Below, in pieces: positions 54,966 to 64,000 of a stretch of DNA of 64,000 bases. The stretch covers positions 29,553,001-29,617,000 of the forward strand of contig JAWZYU010000007.1 of NCBI GenBank assembly GCA_038380435.1, read 5' to 3'. Numbering within the stretch: position 1 is the first letter of the stretch; every line of letters begins with the position of its first letter. Origin of the DNA: Ryuthela nishihirai (taxonomy: Eukaryota; Arthropoda; Arachnida; Araneae; Heptathelidae). The notes beneath the pieces were generated by a model that made no database searches, was not told the origin of the DNA, and saw nothing but the letters and a program-made list of their open reading frames with translations. The position numbers and the translations under genes are program-made.

Positions 54966-56327
54966 TGATAAGTAAGAACATAAATTGATCTCAGAGTAGG
55001 GTCAATGATTTCATCCGAGTTGCAGCAAGTTGAAAGGCGGGAAGCTTCAACTGTTGCAACTCGACAAATATTTTGTTAATTTTAATTTAAAACCGTTTTA
55101 ACTTTTTCTATAAAATAACTATTTTACGCCTTCCTGACTACTCGCTCAAATATTAAATTATTAATTAATTTAAATAATAATTAATTATTATTATTTAATA
55201 TATAACGTATATTTAAAAGCAATATGTTATTTATAATATACTAATATATAAACTAATATATATCTTATATATATATATACTAATACTATACAGTATATAC
55301 CGATATATATTTATATACAGTATACTAATATAACTTTATAGGATACTAATATATAGTAAGAGGTCATACATTTTTCGTCTTCCTAATACTGGATCACTTT
55401 GTAAGGGGGACGAATGCCCCCCTCCCCCTATCATCTGGTCCAAACGCATATTGAAGAGATGGGGGCTGAAATGGAGCAACACAAGCGACCGTACATTTTG
55501 CGAAAAGGCATTTGGCCGCAGGCCGCCCTGTGATCTGTGAGAGAGGAGTTGTAGGAAGAGTCGAACCAGTGCCTGGGGTGAGAAAAATGGAAAAGGTGAG
55601 GGAGTAGAGAGTCCTTGCTGTCCTGAGGGGAGGCAGAACCTGAGGGGAGGGTCGAAAAGTGTGGCAGGTATGGGCAAAGAGAAAGTGAAGAAAAAGACCC
55701 CGCTCCGCCCCCAAAGGGAGGGGGAAGCGAGGGGATGTCAGGGGTGGGGGGTGAAGGAGACGGGAGTAGGGGGGACTCCCTTTTCCTTGAAGGGGAGCAA
55801 GAAAATAATTTTTTTTTTTCTTCTCTAAAAGGCCTGTCTCTCCTTTAAAAAAAGGAGTAAAATTTTGAAAATTGGGGAGAAGGTGTGGGGATATAGTAAG
55901 AGTAATGTAATATTTGAGTATCAGGGAACCAATTAGAGAGCAGGATGCTCCAAGGGTGAATACCCTTGCTGACTGCTTCTGTCCGGTGTTTCTTTTTCCG
56001 ACATTTAAAAATGAGATTTAGCAATAAACTCTGGATTATTTTCTTTCTTTCGGTTATTACTATTCCGTACAATATGAGGTCTCTCTGATGATCTACTTAT
56101 TTTAAATTATTAATTGTTTTGTTTTTAAATTATTAATTGTTCGTTTTAAATTATTAATTAAAATTTCTTTTGATTTTAAATTAAAATAGTTTTGAATATT
56201 TCTATGAAATAATTATTATGCGCGTTCCTAACTACTCCTACTAATATTAACATATACTTAGAAGTAATATGAACTTTTAAATCCTATCAGAAAGCCAAAT
56301 AGTTTGCGGCTGTCGAACTGGCTGTAT
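54966..56327. other. No gene seen; TA-rich tract and purine-rich tract
   Basis: 55140-55350 is almost pure A/T with short TATA steps. 55400-55800 is G/A-rich, and its minus frames (55336-55714) are low complexity. No gene supported. Confidence 0.5.
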
Positions 56328-56334
56328 AGAGATG

Positions 56335-56721
56335 AGTTGTTTGGGTTGTTTTACCTCTGAGCGGCACTTTTTTGCACACCATGGGCTAAATGGCCAGGTC
56401 ACATAGACCCCGAAGGCTCAGAGAAGGTTGGGGGAGGGGACCCACTGGAACAGCTATTGGGAGACATATGGTAGCCTCCCGTAAGGCCATCCAGCGTGTT
56501 CTTTAACGTGCACAGGGTATGGCTCTCCCGCACACGGGGCTACGGCTTAACGTCCCATCCGACGGACGGCGGCCTTTCCAAGCCCATCGGTATCCCCTAC
56601 TGACCGTGGGCAGGGCGGGGATTTTTGCGGAGATAAATCTCAACGCTGACCCAGCTGGGACTCGAACTGGGAACTACAGATTACGAGCCTGGCGCGCTAC
56701 CGACTGAGCCACCCCCGCCCC
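56335..56721 (-). mobile_element. SINE-A, full length, 7 bp TSD
   Basis: Complete tail, body and head. The duplication agagatg is at 56328-56334 and 56722-56728. One base is missing in the B box (gactcgaactgggaac). Confidence 0.9.
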
Positions 56722-57194
56722 AGAGATGGGAAGAAAGCTGTGGAAATTGTAATAATAGAAACTCCAGCACTAGATAAGTCACATCGTTGGTAGTTTCAAA
56801 ATTAAGCGAATCATATCGAAAGCCATGTAGTGGAAATGGGAGACGCTTTCGAAGTGTTAAGAATAAAGCTTATTTTACATGTTTAATAACGCCTTTTTCT
56901 GATTCTTCAAAAACAAACTGATATTCATCAATATCCAGTAGTAAGCCCTGGTGCAAAATATTCGAATGTCAGTATCTCTCAACTGTTGGTGACAGATCAT
57001 TGTTTGTCACATTAGAGACTGTATTGTAGCTCTATTAATATCTGCATGCTCTTAACAATCTGTGAGATTAATGATCTGTGTAGAGGAAAATAAATGGCAA
57101 ATATTGGGTGTCCATCAAATGATGGCTGCAACTGCGCCTGTAATCGTTAATCAACTGAAATCAAAAATAGGAGGGATAGCTCGGACCTAGAATA

Positions 57195-57735
57195 TTTTAA
57201 ACGGAAGAGGAGGTGGGAGACTTGTTTTAAACAGGAAGAGGAGATGGAAGGACTTGTTTTAAACAGGAAGAGGAGATGGGAGGACTTGTTTAAAACAGGA
57301 AGAGGAGGTGGGAGTACTTGTTTTAAACAGGAAGAGGAGATGGGAGGACTTGTTTTAAACAGGAAGAGGAGGTGGGAGGGCTTGTTTTAAACAGGAAGAG
57401 GAGATGGGAGGACTTGTTTTAAACAGGAAGAGGAGGTCGGAGTACTTGTTTTCAACAGGAAGATGAGATGGGAGGACTTGTTTTAAACAGGAAGAGGAGG
57501 TCGGAGTACTTGTTTTAAACAGGAAGAGGAGGTGGGAGGACTTGTTTTAAACAGGAAGAGGAGGTGGGAGGACTTGTTTTTTAACAGGAAGAGGAGATGG
57601 GAGGACTTGTTTTAAACAGGAATAGGAGATGGGAGGACTTGTTTTAAACAGGAAGAGGAGATGGGAGGACTTGTTTTAAACAGGAAGAGAAGGTGGGAGG
57701 ACATTTTTTTAACAGGAAGAGGAGGTGGGGGTGAA
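57195..57735. repeat. 32 bp minisatellite (about 17 units)
   Basis: Units read 'ggaagaggagatgggagg' followed by 'acttgttttaaaca', with a/g variants at one site (gagat or gaggt). One unit type with 'tcggagtac' appears twice. No reading frame of interest. Confidence 0.92.
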
Positions 57736-57785
57736 GACTGCTAGATGGAGCAGGAACGCCATTTAGACGTTCCGAAAAGATCCTT

Positions 57786-57825
57786 CCTATGATCCATCAC
57801 TAGGCAGGCTCTGAAGTGTCCACCG
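57786..57825 (-). repeat. 40 bp sequence, inverted partner of 54926-54965
   Basis: Complement of the 54926 copy. It lies just after the 32-bp minisatellite. Confidence 0.65.
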
Positions 57826-57964
57826 TTCCCTCTTCGGCTGCAGAATCCGAGACCGAAACTTACAATATGTATATTAGCATTTTTTCTCCTCCGTTCCGGT
57901 TACTAGCTATCGAAAAGTGGGGTGGCATGACATTCTTCTGCTCCCCCCCCCCCACTTCCAATTC

Positions 57965-58085
57965 CGCTCTGACTTAACATCTCCTCCGATTGACAGCGGT
58001 CTTTCCAAGCATCCAAGATCATCGGATTCTCCTTCTTTCTCAACCAGTTCAAAGGCGGGGAATTACAGAGAAAATCTCAATGCCA
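57965..58085 (-). mobile_element. SINE-A fragment, old
   Basis: 'tctgacttaacatctcctcc', 'cggtctttccaagc' and 'gcggggaattacag' follow the minus-strand SINE-A order from body towards head. Confidence 0.6.
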
Positions 58086-58197
58086 TTGAGCTCAACAACT
58101 TTGGACTAAACTTTTTTATGCTTTAACTGACATAGTGCTTAGGGAGCTCGCTACTGTCCCAGCAGGGCAAACTTTGTGCGTTGTTGGAGCTCAAACT

Positions 58198-58322
58198 GAT
58201 GCAGTGGTCAGCAGTGACTTCGGTCCTAGTAGGGCATGTCCTTGTATGAGAAGACCTGTAAAAGCTAGGAGTAGCTTCTAGGATTCTTCTCTGTCCCATA
58301 TGTTGCAAATGAAAAAAAAAAA
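58198..58322 (+). repeat. Unrecognised interspersed repeat R2, copy 3
   Basis: 'cagtgacttcggtcctagta', 'catgtccttgtatgagaa' and 'gttgcaaatgaaaaa'. The third member of the family at 33144 and 35399. Confidence 0.65.
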
Positions 58323-58399
58323 CATTTTCGGTACTTGAAATAAACTTTAAAATAAATAACTTTTCTCCACACAATGGGTTAAATCAGCACATAAATGGT

Positions 58400-59450
58400 C
58401 CTAGAGGTTCATGCTATCTATCATTATCACTAGAAGTTCGTGCTATCTACCATTATCACTAGAGGTTCGTGCTATCTACCATTATCACTAGAGGTTCGTG
58501 CTATCTACCATTATCACTAGAGGTTCGTGTTATTTACCATTATCACTAGAGGTTCGTGCTATCTATTATCACTAGAGGTTCGTGCTATCTACCATTATCA
58601 CTAGAGGTTCGTGCTATCTACCATTATCACTAGAGGTTCGTGTTATCTACCATTATCACTAGAGGTTCGTGTTATCTATCATTATCACTAGAGGTTCGTG
58701 TTATCTACCATTATCACTAGAGGTTCGTGTTATCTACCATTATTACTAGAGGTTCGTGCTATCTACCATTATCACTAGAGGGTCGTGTTATCTACCATTA
58801 TCACTAGAGGGTCGTGTTATCTACCATTATTACTAGAGGATCGTGCTATCTACCATTATCACTAGAGGTTCGTGTTATCTACCATTATTACTAGAGGTTC
58901 GTGTTATCTACCATTATCACTAGAGGTTCGTGTTATCTATCATTATCACTAGAGGTTCGTGCTATCTACCATTATCACTAGAGGTTCGTGTTATCTATCA
59001 TTATCACTAGAGGTTCGTGCTATCTACCATTATCACTAGAGGTTCGTGCTATCTACCATTACACTAGAGGTTCGTGCTATCTACCATTATCACTAGAGGT
59101 TCGTGTTATCTACCATTATCACTAGAGGTTCGTGTTATCTACCATTATTACTAGAGGTTCGTGCTATCTACCATTATCACTAGAGGGTCGTGTTATCTAC
59201 CATTATCACTAGAGGGTCGTGTTATCTACCATTATTACTAGAGGTTCGTGCTATCTACCATTATCACTAGAGGTTCGTGCTATCTACCATTATCACTAGA
59301 GGCTCGTGTTATCTACCATTATCACTAGAGGCTCGTGTTTTCTCATGTTGTCACTAGAAGTTTGTGTTCTCTCACGTTTTAACTAGAGTTTCGTGTTCTA
59401 TCACGTTGTCACTAGAGGTTCGCGTTCTCTCACACTGCCACTAGATGTTC
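58400..59450. repeat. 29 bp minisatellite (about 33 units plus degenerate end)
   Basis: The unit is 'attatcactagaggttcgtg' plus '(c/t)tatctacc'. Variants (c/t after gtg, tc/tt in atyac, ttcg/gtcg) occur in runs, suggesting block duplication. The last units, from about 59335, shift to 'gtgttctctcacg..gt(c)act' and decay. Units directly abut, so this is not an array with unique spacers. Confidence 0.93.
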
Positions 59451-59970
59451 AATTCATGTTTCTCTGTTGTTGTGAACATCTGGTTCCAAGCATAACAAGG
59501 CTCTCTGGTGCTCAGCCTGGACTCCCTAGTCCTGTATCGGTGTTGTGTAATAGCGATGATGAGATAGCGTTTGATAACCCTCCCCTTCATCATACACCGC
59601 ATCATTCACACCCAACTCTTTCTTCAGTCAAACTAAAAAATCTCAAGTCATTACGTCCTTATAGTAAGAAAAATGTTTTGTTAAATATTTTTTAATTCTA
59701 TGCATTGTACATTAAACACGATTTTTATTATGAGTCGTTGCTGAAAAACCTAATTAAAACAATCTGTAATATTCGTAAAAAAAAGGCTTAAATACTCTTT
59801 CCTAATTCCACTCTTTTTACGTGGGTTTTTTTTTTTTGTGTAAAATATACTTCTATAAACGTTTAATCGATGTTAATGCTCCTACGGTCCTTATCATCCC
59901 TGTATTGACATGTTTTATTATAGGATGAAACATCCCGTTATACGTCGTTCCTCTTTACGTTAGAAACAGT
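59451..59970. other. No gene seen
   Basis: A 100-codon frame (59393-59695) starts inside the minisatellite decay zone and has no domain. AT-rich after 59640. Confidence 0.5.
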
Positions 59971-59983
59971 CCTTAACCTGGAG

Positions 59984-60371
59984 GGGCGGGGGTGGCTCAG
60001 TCGGTAAGCGCGCCAGGCTCGTAATCTGTAGTTCCCAGGTTCGAGTCCCAGCTGGTCAGCGTTGAGATTTATCTCCGCAAAATTCCCCCGCCCTGCCCAC
60101 GGTCAGTAGGGGACACCGATGGGCTTGGAAAGGCCGCCGTCCGTCGGATAGGACGTTAAGCCGTGGCCCCGTGTGCGGGAGAGCCATACCCTGTGCACGT
60201 TAAAGAACACGCTGGATGGCCTTGACGGGAGGCTACCATCTGTCTCCCAACAGCTGTTCCAGTGGGTCCCTTCCCCCACCCAACCTTCTCTGAGTTTTCG
60301 GGGTCCTTGTGATCTGGCCATTTAGCCCATGGTGGGCAAAAAAGTGCCGCTCAGAGGTAAAACAACCCAAC
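59984..60371 (+). mobile_element. SINE-A, full length, 13 bp TSD
   Basis: Near consensus with one extra base in the A-box region (cggtaagcgcgcc). The target-site duplication ccttaacctggag is perfect at 59971-59983 and 60372-60384. Confidence 0.95.
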
Positions 60372-60384
60372 CCTTAACCTGGAG

Positions 60385-60971
60385 TTTAATGGAGACTCCC
60401 TGTATTAAATAATTAAGTTACAAACGTAATTGTGTTCAAAAGGTCAATAAACTCTCAAAGTTACCTTGTTAAGATGGCGTGGAGTTAGTGTCATATAATA
60501 GCGTTAATATCACATGTAATATCTGAAACGACAAATTTCCAAATCGTTGGATTGGTAGAGGTCTTGTGCCCCATGAGAGGTCCCGATTTGACACATTGGA
60601 CTTGTTTATTGGGATACATTAAAAATACCGTTTATTCCAAAAAAACAAAATTCTAATTTACATCAATTAAAGGAAAGAATCACCACAGCTGTTGCAAGTG
60701 CTGAACTGGGTATGGAAAGAATTTGAATAATTTTGCCACCAATGGCGCTTTTGTTGATTACAAAAAGAAACTTGGAGAGTTACTTTCCATTTTGTACACA
60801 AAACTACTTTCGTGATTTATAATTATTTAATTAAATATAAACCTCAAATTATGGATATTCTTTTATAATACCACGTATTTAAATGTCATGTTACGTTAAT
60901 AATTTTCTTGGATGACCACTGGCCCCGACTGTTTCCTTCAGAATGATCACTATAATCTTAAACACCGAAGC
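60385..60971. other. No gene seen
   Basis: AT-rich spacer between two young SINE-A insertions, with no supported feature. Confidence 0.6.
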
Positions 60972-60982
60972 GCCATCATAGA

Positions 60983-61371
60983 AGGGGCGGGGGTGGCTCA
61001 GTCGGTAGCGCGCCAGGCTCGTAATGTGTAGTTCCCAGGTTCGAGTCCCAGCTGGGTCAGCGTTGAGATTTATCTCCGCAAAAACTCCCCGCCCTGCCCA
61101 CGGTCAGTAGGGGACACCGATGGGCTTGGAAAGGCCGCCGTCCGTCGGATGGGACGTTAAGCCGTGGCCCCGTGTGCGGGAGAGCCATACCCTGTGCACG
61201 TTAAAGAACACGCTGGATGGCCTTGACGGGAGGCTACCATCTGTCTCCCAACAACTGTTCCAGTGGGTCCCCTCCCCCAACCTTCTCTGAGCCTTCGGGG
61301 TCCATGTGACCTGGCCATTTAGCCCATGGTGTGCAAAAAAGTCCGGTCAGAGGTAAAACAACCCAACCCAA
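60983..61371 (+). mobile_element. SINE-A, full length, 11 bp TSD
   Basis: Near consensus. The target-site duplication gccatcataga is perfect at 60972-60982 and 61372-61382. Confidence 0.95.
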
Positions 61372-61382
61372 GCCATCATAGA

Positions 61383-62273
61383 TTCCCAAAGTTTCCAACA
61401 ACACTGGCGTGCAAGTAACACGACTCCATTGCACAATCCATACCAGTGAACTTCCGCGTGTAGAGTTATAAATTATTCAGTTTCGCTCGAGTGGCAACTG
61501 TTTATAACAGCCACCCAAACAAAGCCTCCATAACGGGGTTCTCGGCGCCAACCCTTTGGAAAGAAGCAGTCCAGCTCTTGGACCAGCTAGACTAAACTAC
61601 TCTGGAACTTGCAAGAACATGGTTCACCTCTGACATCAAAATTATTTCAATAAATCTCGCAGCTACATCTGGCCAGGCTTCGATGGGCTTCGCAGGAAGT
61701 TCATCCGCATCGGAGCAACCTTTGGCCACCTCTGCACGGTCATTGGTTGTTTCTCTTGCCTCTCAGAGTCTCGAAAGGTTTAACTTCTGAATACGGCTAC
61801 ATGGAAAGCGGTTTCAGCAGTTTAGCGTTATAACGTTTCAAAACATTCTGATGACTTCAAACAAAATAAAACCACTACCAACAACAGCGGTAGTCTCGCA
61901 ACAACGCAAGCAGTGATTCCTACTCTCGTTCACATGCCTCATACTTTCTGTTTGGCCGTACCTCCGTTGTCCGAAATAGTTTTGTTTTAAAACGCAGGAA
62001 AGTTTGAAAAGGTTTAAAACCTTAAAACGCTCAAAACGCGCTCTATGTGGCCGTTATCCTTACTCTTTCGTTGCAAGAAATTTATTTTAAATGTTTTTAT
62101 ATGTAAATGGTGTTCTAAATGGAGGTTTATTTATTTGTCATTTTAAAGCTAGAATTCTATGTAAGCAACACTTTAATGATGTGATATTTACAAGGTGACG
62201 TATCATGGATAATGAATGCGTCTTAATTTGTGGGGAACAGCCCGGAATGCGTTCCACTACTTTTCGTAAGGAG
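61383..62273. other. No gene seen
   Basis: Moderate composition to about 61960, AT-rich after. No frame above 60 codons with any recognised feature. Confidence 0.5.
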
Positions 62274-62815
62274 AATACATACATACAAAATTCTCATGCA
62301 GCCATGGGCTACGGAGGTCCTACCAGACTCTGTAAATTTGTTCTCCAGACATGTCTGTTCTGAGCTACAGCTGCTGCATTTGGCCACTCTAGGCCAATTC
62401 TAGCAAGATCCTGTTTCACATTGTCTGCCCATCGCATACTAGATCTCCCCCTTTTCCTGAAACCTTTAGGCACACTGTTCCTAATCCTATTCGCCAATCT
62501 GCAGCAATGCATACGGACAACATGGCCAAGACAACGCAGTCTCTCTTTGCACAATATGCTGTACGACGGAGGTTTCTAACTCCTTCTTCTAACCTCATCA
62601 TTACTTACAAAGTTGAACCACTTAATACCAAAGATATTGCCTAATCATCTAGAGTCAAAGGCATAAAATTTCTTATTATGTTGCTTTCAAAATGTTCTAC
62701 CATAACTAACCTTAAAAAGAGCCAAACTATTATACAGTCTAATTTTAGTATTTAGATGTATGCGCCTATTTCTCCACATTCCCCATAGATTCTTAAAAGT
62801 CCCAGCAGCACTCCC
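62274..62815 (-). mobile_element. LINE fragment, 5' truncated, minus strand
   Basis: The C-terminal coding end of the same LINE type as 29645-33103. On the minus strand it reads AAGTFKNLW, then RIHLNTKIRLYNSLA, a damaged middle, and RLRCLGHVVRM to ARIGLEWPNA...LVGPP at the end. It has frame breaks near 62560-62690. Its tail is an ATAC/TATG microsatellite (62274-62290) in place of the GATG tail. 5' truncation is the usual result of incomplete target-primed reverse transcription. Confidence 0.9.
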
Positions 62816-63308
62816 TAAGAAGAATAAGTCAGTCGCAAAACTGAATCGTGCACCAAAAGCGATAAAAGTAGTGATCACCAACCATCCGCTTTTTGGCAGG
62901 ATAGTTCGTTTTTCCAGCGAAATATGCGATATCTGGTTTACACCTTCGACCGGATGCACTTCGTCCGGTTTTTATATCTTCGTCTTTAAACTGACACACT
63001 TTTCTGTCTCAATTGAGGAACGGAAAGTGAAAATTAGTACATTGTGTCTAGTCCAGTGAGATGAGCACAAAATAGAAAAAAGCTACGATTTTTGATTAAG
63101 AAAGATCACCCACAAAAGAAAACGGTAGCCGTGAGAAATATTCGTCGAAGTGTGATTTAGAATATAGTTAGAAGTGTAATACGCGCATGTACATTTTATG
63201 CCATAATATTAGTCAGTTGGCATTACTGTACTCAAGGTTAACAGCCTTTAGCAATTGAAATGACCTTGTCACGCGCTAGTCTCACTCAAGTGTTCATTCT
63301 TTTGTGTT
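62816..63308. other. No gene seen; presumed 5' side of the transposase relic
   Basis: No terminal repeat was recognised upstream of the transposase frame, partly because the other end lies outside the window. Confidence 0.45.
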
Positions 63309-64000
63309 GTGTCAGTTATGGCGTTTTCCAAAAACGAACGTGTATTTATTGTTGAGACTTATTGTGCGTACAAATCTTACAAACGTATGGGAGAGGAGTT
63401 TGAGTTGAAGTTTCCTCAGTCTGCAGTTCCCAACAAGTCGACAATATCTCGTTTGATTGATAAATTTCGTGACACTGGGTATTTACAGGATCGAAAGAGC
63501 CCAGGCCGGCCATCACTGTTAACTGCCGAAGTTCTTGATGATGTGTCTCAGCGTTTAACTCGCTCACCCAGAAAATCTCTTAGAAAGATATCTTCACGGG
63601 TTGGACTGTCACCAGATACTGTTTTCAAGGCTACAAAGAAGTTAAAATTTCATGCCTACCGTATTGGTGTCGTTCGTGAACTGAAAGAACCAGGCCATGA
63701 GAAATGTTTACGGTACTGTCGTTGGTTTCGTTCTTTTGTTGATGAAAAATGGAATTGAGGTGTTGGACCGTGTCAATTTCAGTGACGAAGCTTGGTTTCA
63801 TTTGGATGGCTATGTGAACAGTCAAAACAGTCGAATATAGAGCAGCGAAAATCCTCACACTTTTCACGAACGACCATTACAAGCACGGAAAATTGATGTT
63901 TGGTGTGCAATTTCCCGTCGTTGTGTGATAGGGACTTTATTTTTACTCAATTGTAACTGGTGAAGTTTATCGTGACCTCATCTAACAGTTTATTGCACTA
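63309..64000 (+). pseudogene. Tc1/mariner-superfamily transposase relic (DUF4817-type helix-turn-helix), truncated by window
   Basis: The open frame 63309-63758 gives 149 residues. An N-terminal helix-turn-helix (FSKNERVFIVETY, then NKSTISRLIDKFRDTG), a GRPSLLT linker and a second helix-turn-helix (SPRKSLRKISSRVGLS) are followed by CLRYCRWF. The frame then breaks near 63745; the next frame gives FSDEAWFHLDGYVNSQNSRI with the first catalytic Asp, then a stop (TAG) at about 63836. Another shift near 63945 resumes with FYSIVTGEVYRDLI, which is followed by a further stop. The gene is therefore decayed. Start could be Met 63309 or Met 63318 (MAFSKN). The rest is beyond the window. Confidence 0.87.

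Noticed and set aside
56519..56707. Many 60-100 codon frames with nearly the same product (MALPHTGPRLNVPSDGRRPF or HGLNGQVTWTPKAQRRLG) across the window
   Set aside because: They are chance frames through the conserved SINE-A body on one strand or the other, and follow every SINE-A copy.
58400..59450. CRISPR-like look of the 29-bp direct repeats
   Set aside because: Units abut with no unique spacers, the context is eukaryotic, and no cas-like genes exist. It is a minisatellite.
1..64000. A multigene biosynthetic, defence or other gene system
   Set aside because: The only supported coding sequences are transposon proteins. There is no gene cluster in this window.

Overview
This window is non-coding, repeat-dense nuclear DNA from an animal. 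It is AT-rich, has no operon-like gene packing, and I found no host gene whose product I can support. The only long protein-coding frames belong to transposable elements: a hAT-superfamily DNA transposon, an RTE/CR1-type non-LTR retrotransposon, and two relics of the Tc1/mariner superfamily. Two abundant tRNA-derived SINE families and arthropod-type mariner relics suggest an invertebrate, most likely an arthropod and possibly a chelicerate. That placement is inference, not something the sequence proves.

Two SINE families account for most of the interspersed repeats. 'SINE-A' is about 385-390 bp. It has a tRNA-like head with clear pol III A box (TGGCTCAGTCGG) and B box (GGTTCGAGTCC), a conserved body, and a tail of short CCCAA-type repeats. 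Roughly 40 copies or fragments lie on both strands, and about a dozen are near-full-length with 7-14 bp target-site duplications. 'SINE-B' is about 200-220 bp. Its head has the A box TGGCCGAGTGG of type II (Ser/Leu-like) tRNAs, and its tail is TATTT-rich. SINE-A has repeatedly inserted into older SINE-A copies, and one head-to-tail SINE-A dimer occurs twice with the same junction.

Layout. 1-12.1 kb: degenerate AT-rich repeats, a 47-bp-like array at 4.4-4.7 kb, scattered SINEs, and a 260 bp TA-flanked MITE at 6.4 kb. 12.15-13.39 kb: a 33-bp minisatellite open on both strands. 14.5-20 kb: SINE-rich. 21.16-24.75 kb: a complete hAT element with matching termini and a perfect 8 bp target-site duplication, carrying a ZMYM1-like transposase gene broken by two frameshifts. 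24.77-25.47 kb: the 5' end of a LINE. 25.5-27.35 kb: a 16-bp satellite with no stops in several frames. 29.65-33.10 kb: an apparently intact LINE with one 1003-residue endonuclease/reverse transcriptase ORF. 33.3-47.6 kb: five copies of a fold-back, TA-flanked element with palindromic interior, mixed with SINEs and a mariner relic. 57.2-59.45 kb: two more minisatellites (32 bp and 29 bp). 62.27-62.82 kb: a 5'-truncated LINE. 63.3 kb to the window end: a decayed Tc1/mariner-superfamily transposase.

Nothing here works as a multigene pathway; the relationships are parasitic. SINEs need LINE machinery in trans (the intact LINE is one conceivable source, but its tail does not match either SINE). 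MITEs and fold-backs need a transposase not encoded here. Most short reading frames in the window are chance frames across SINE bodies and were left out.
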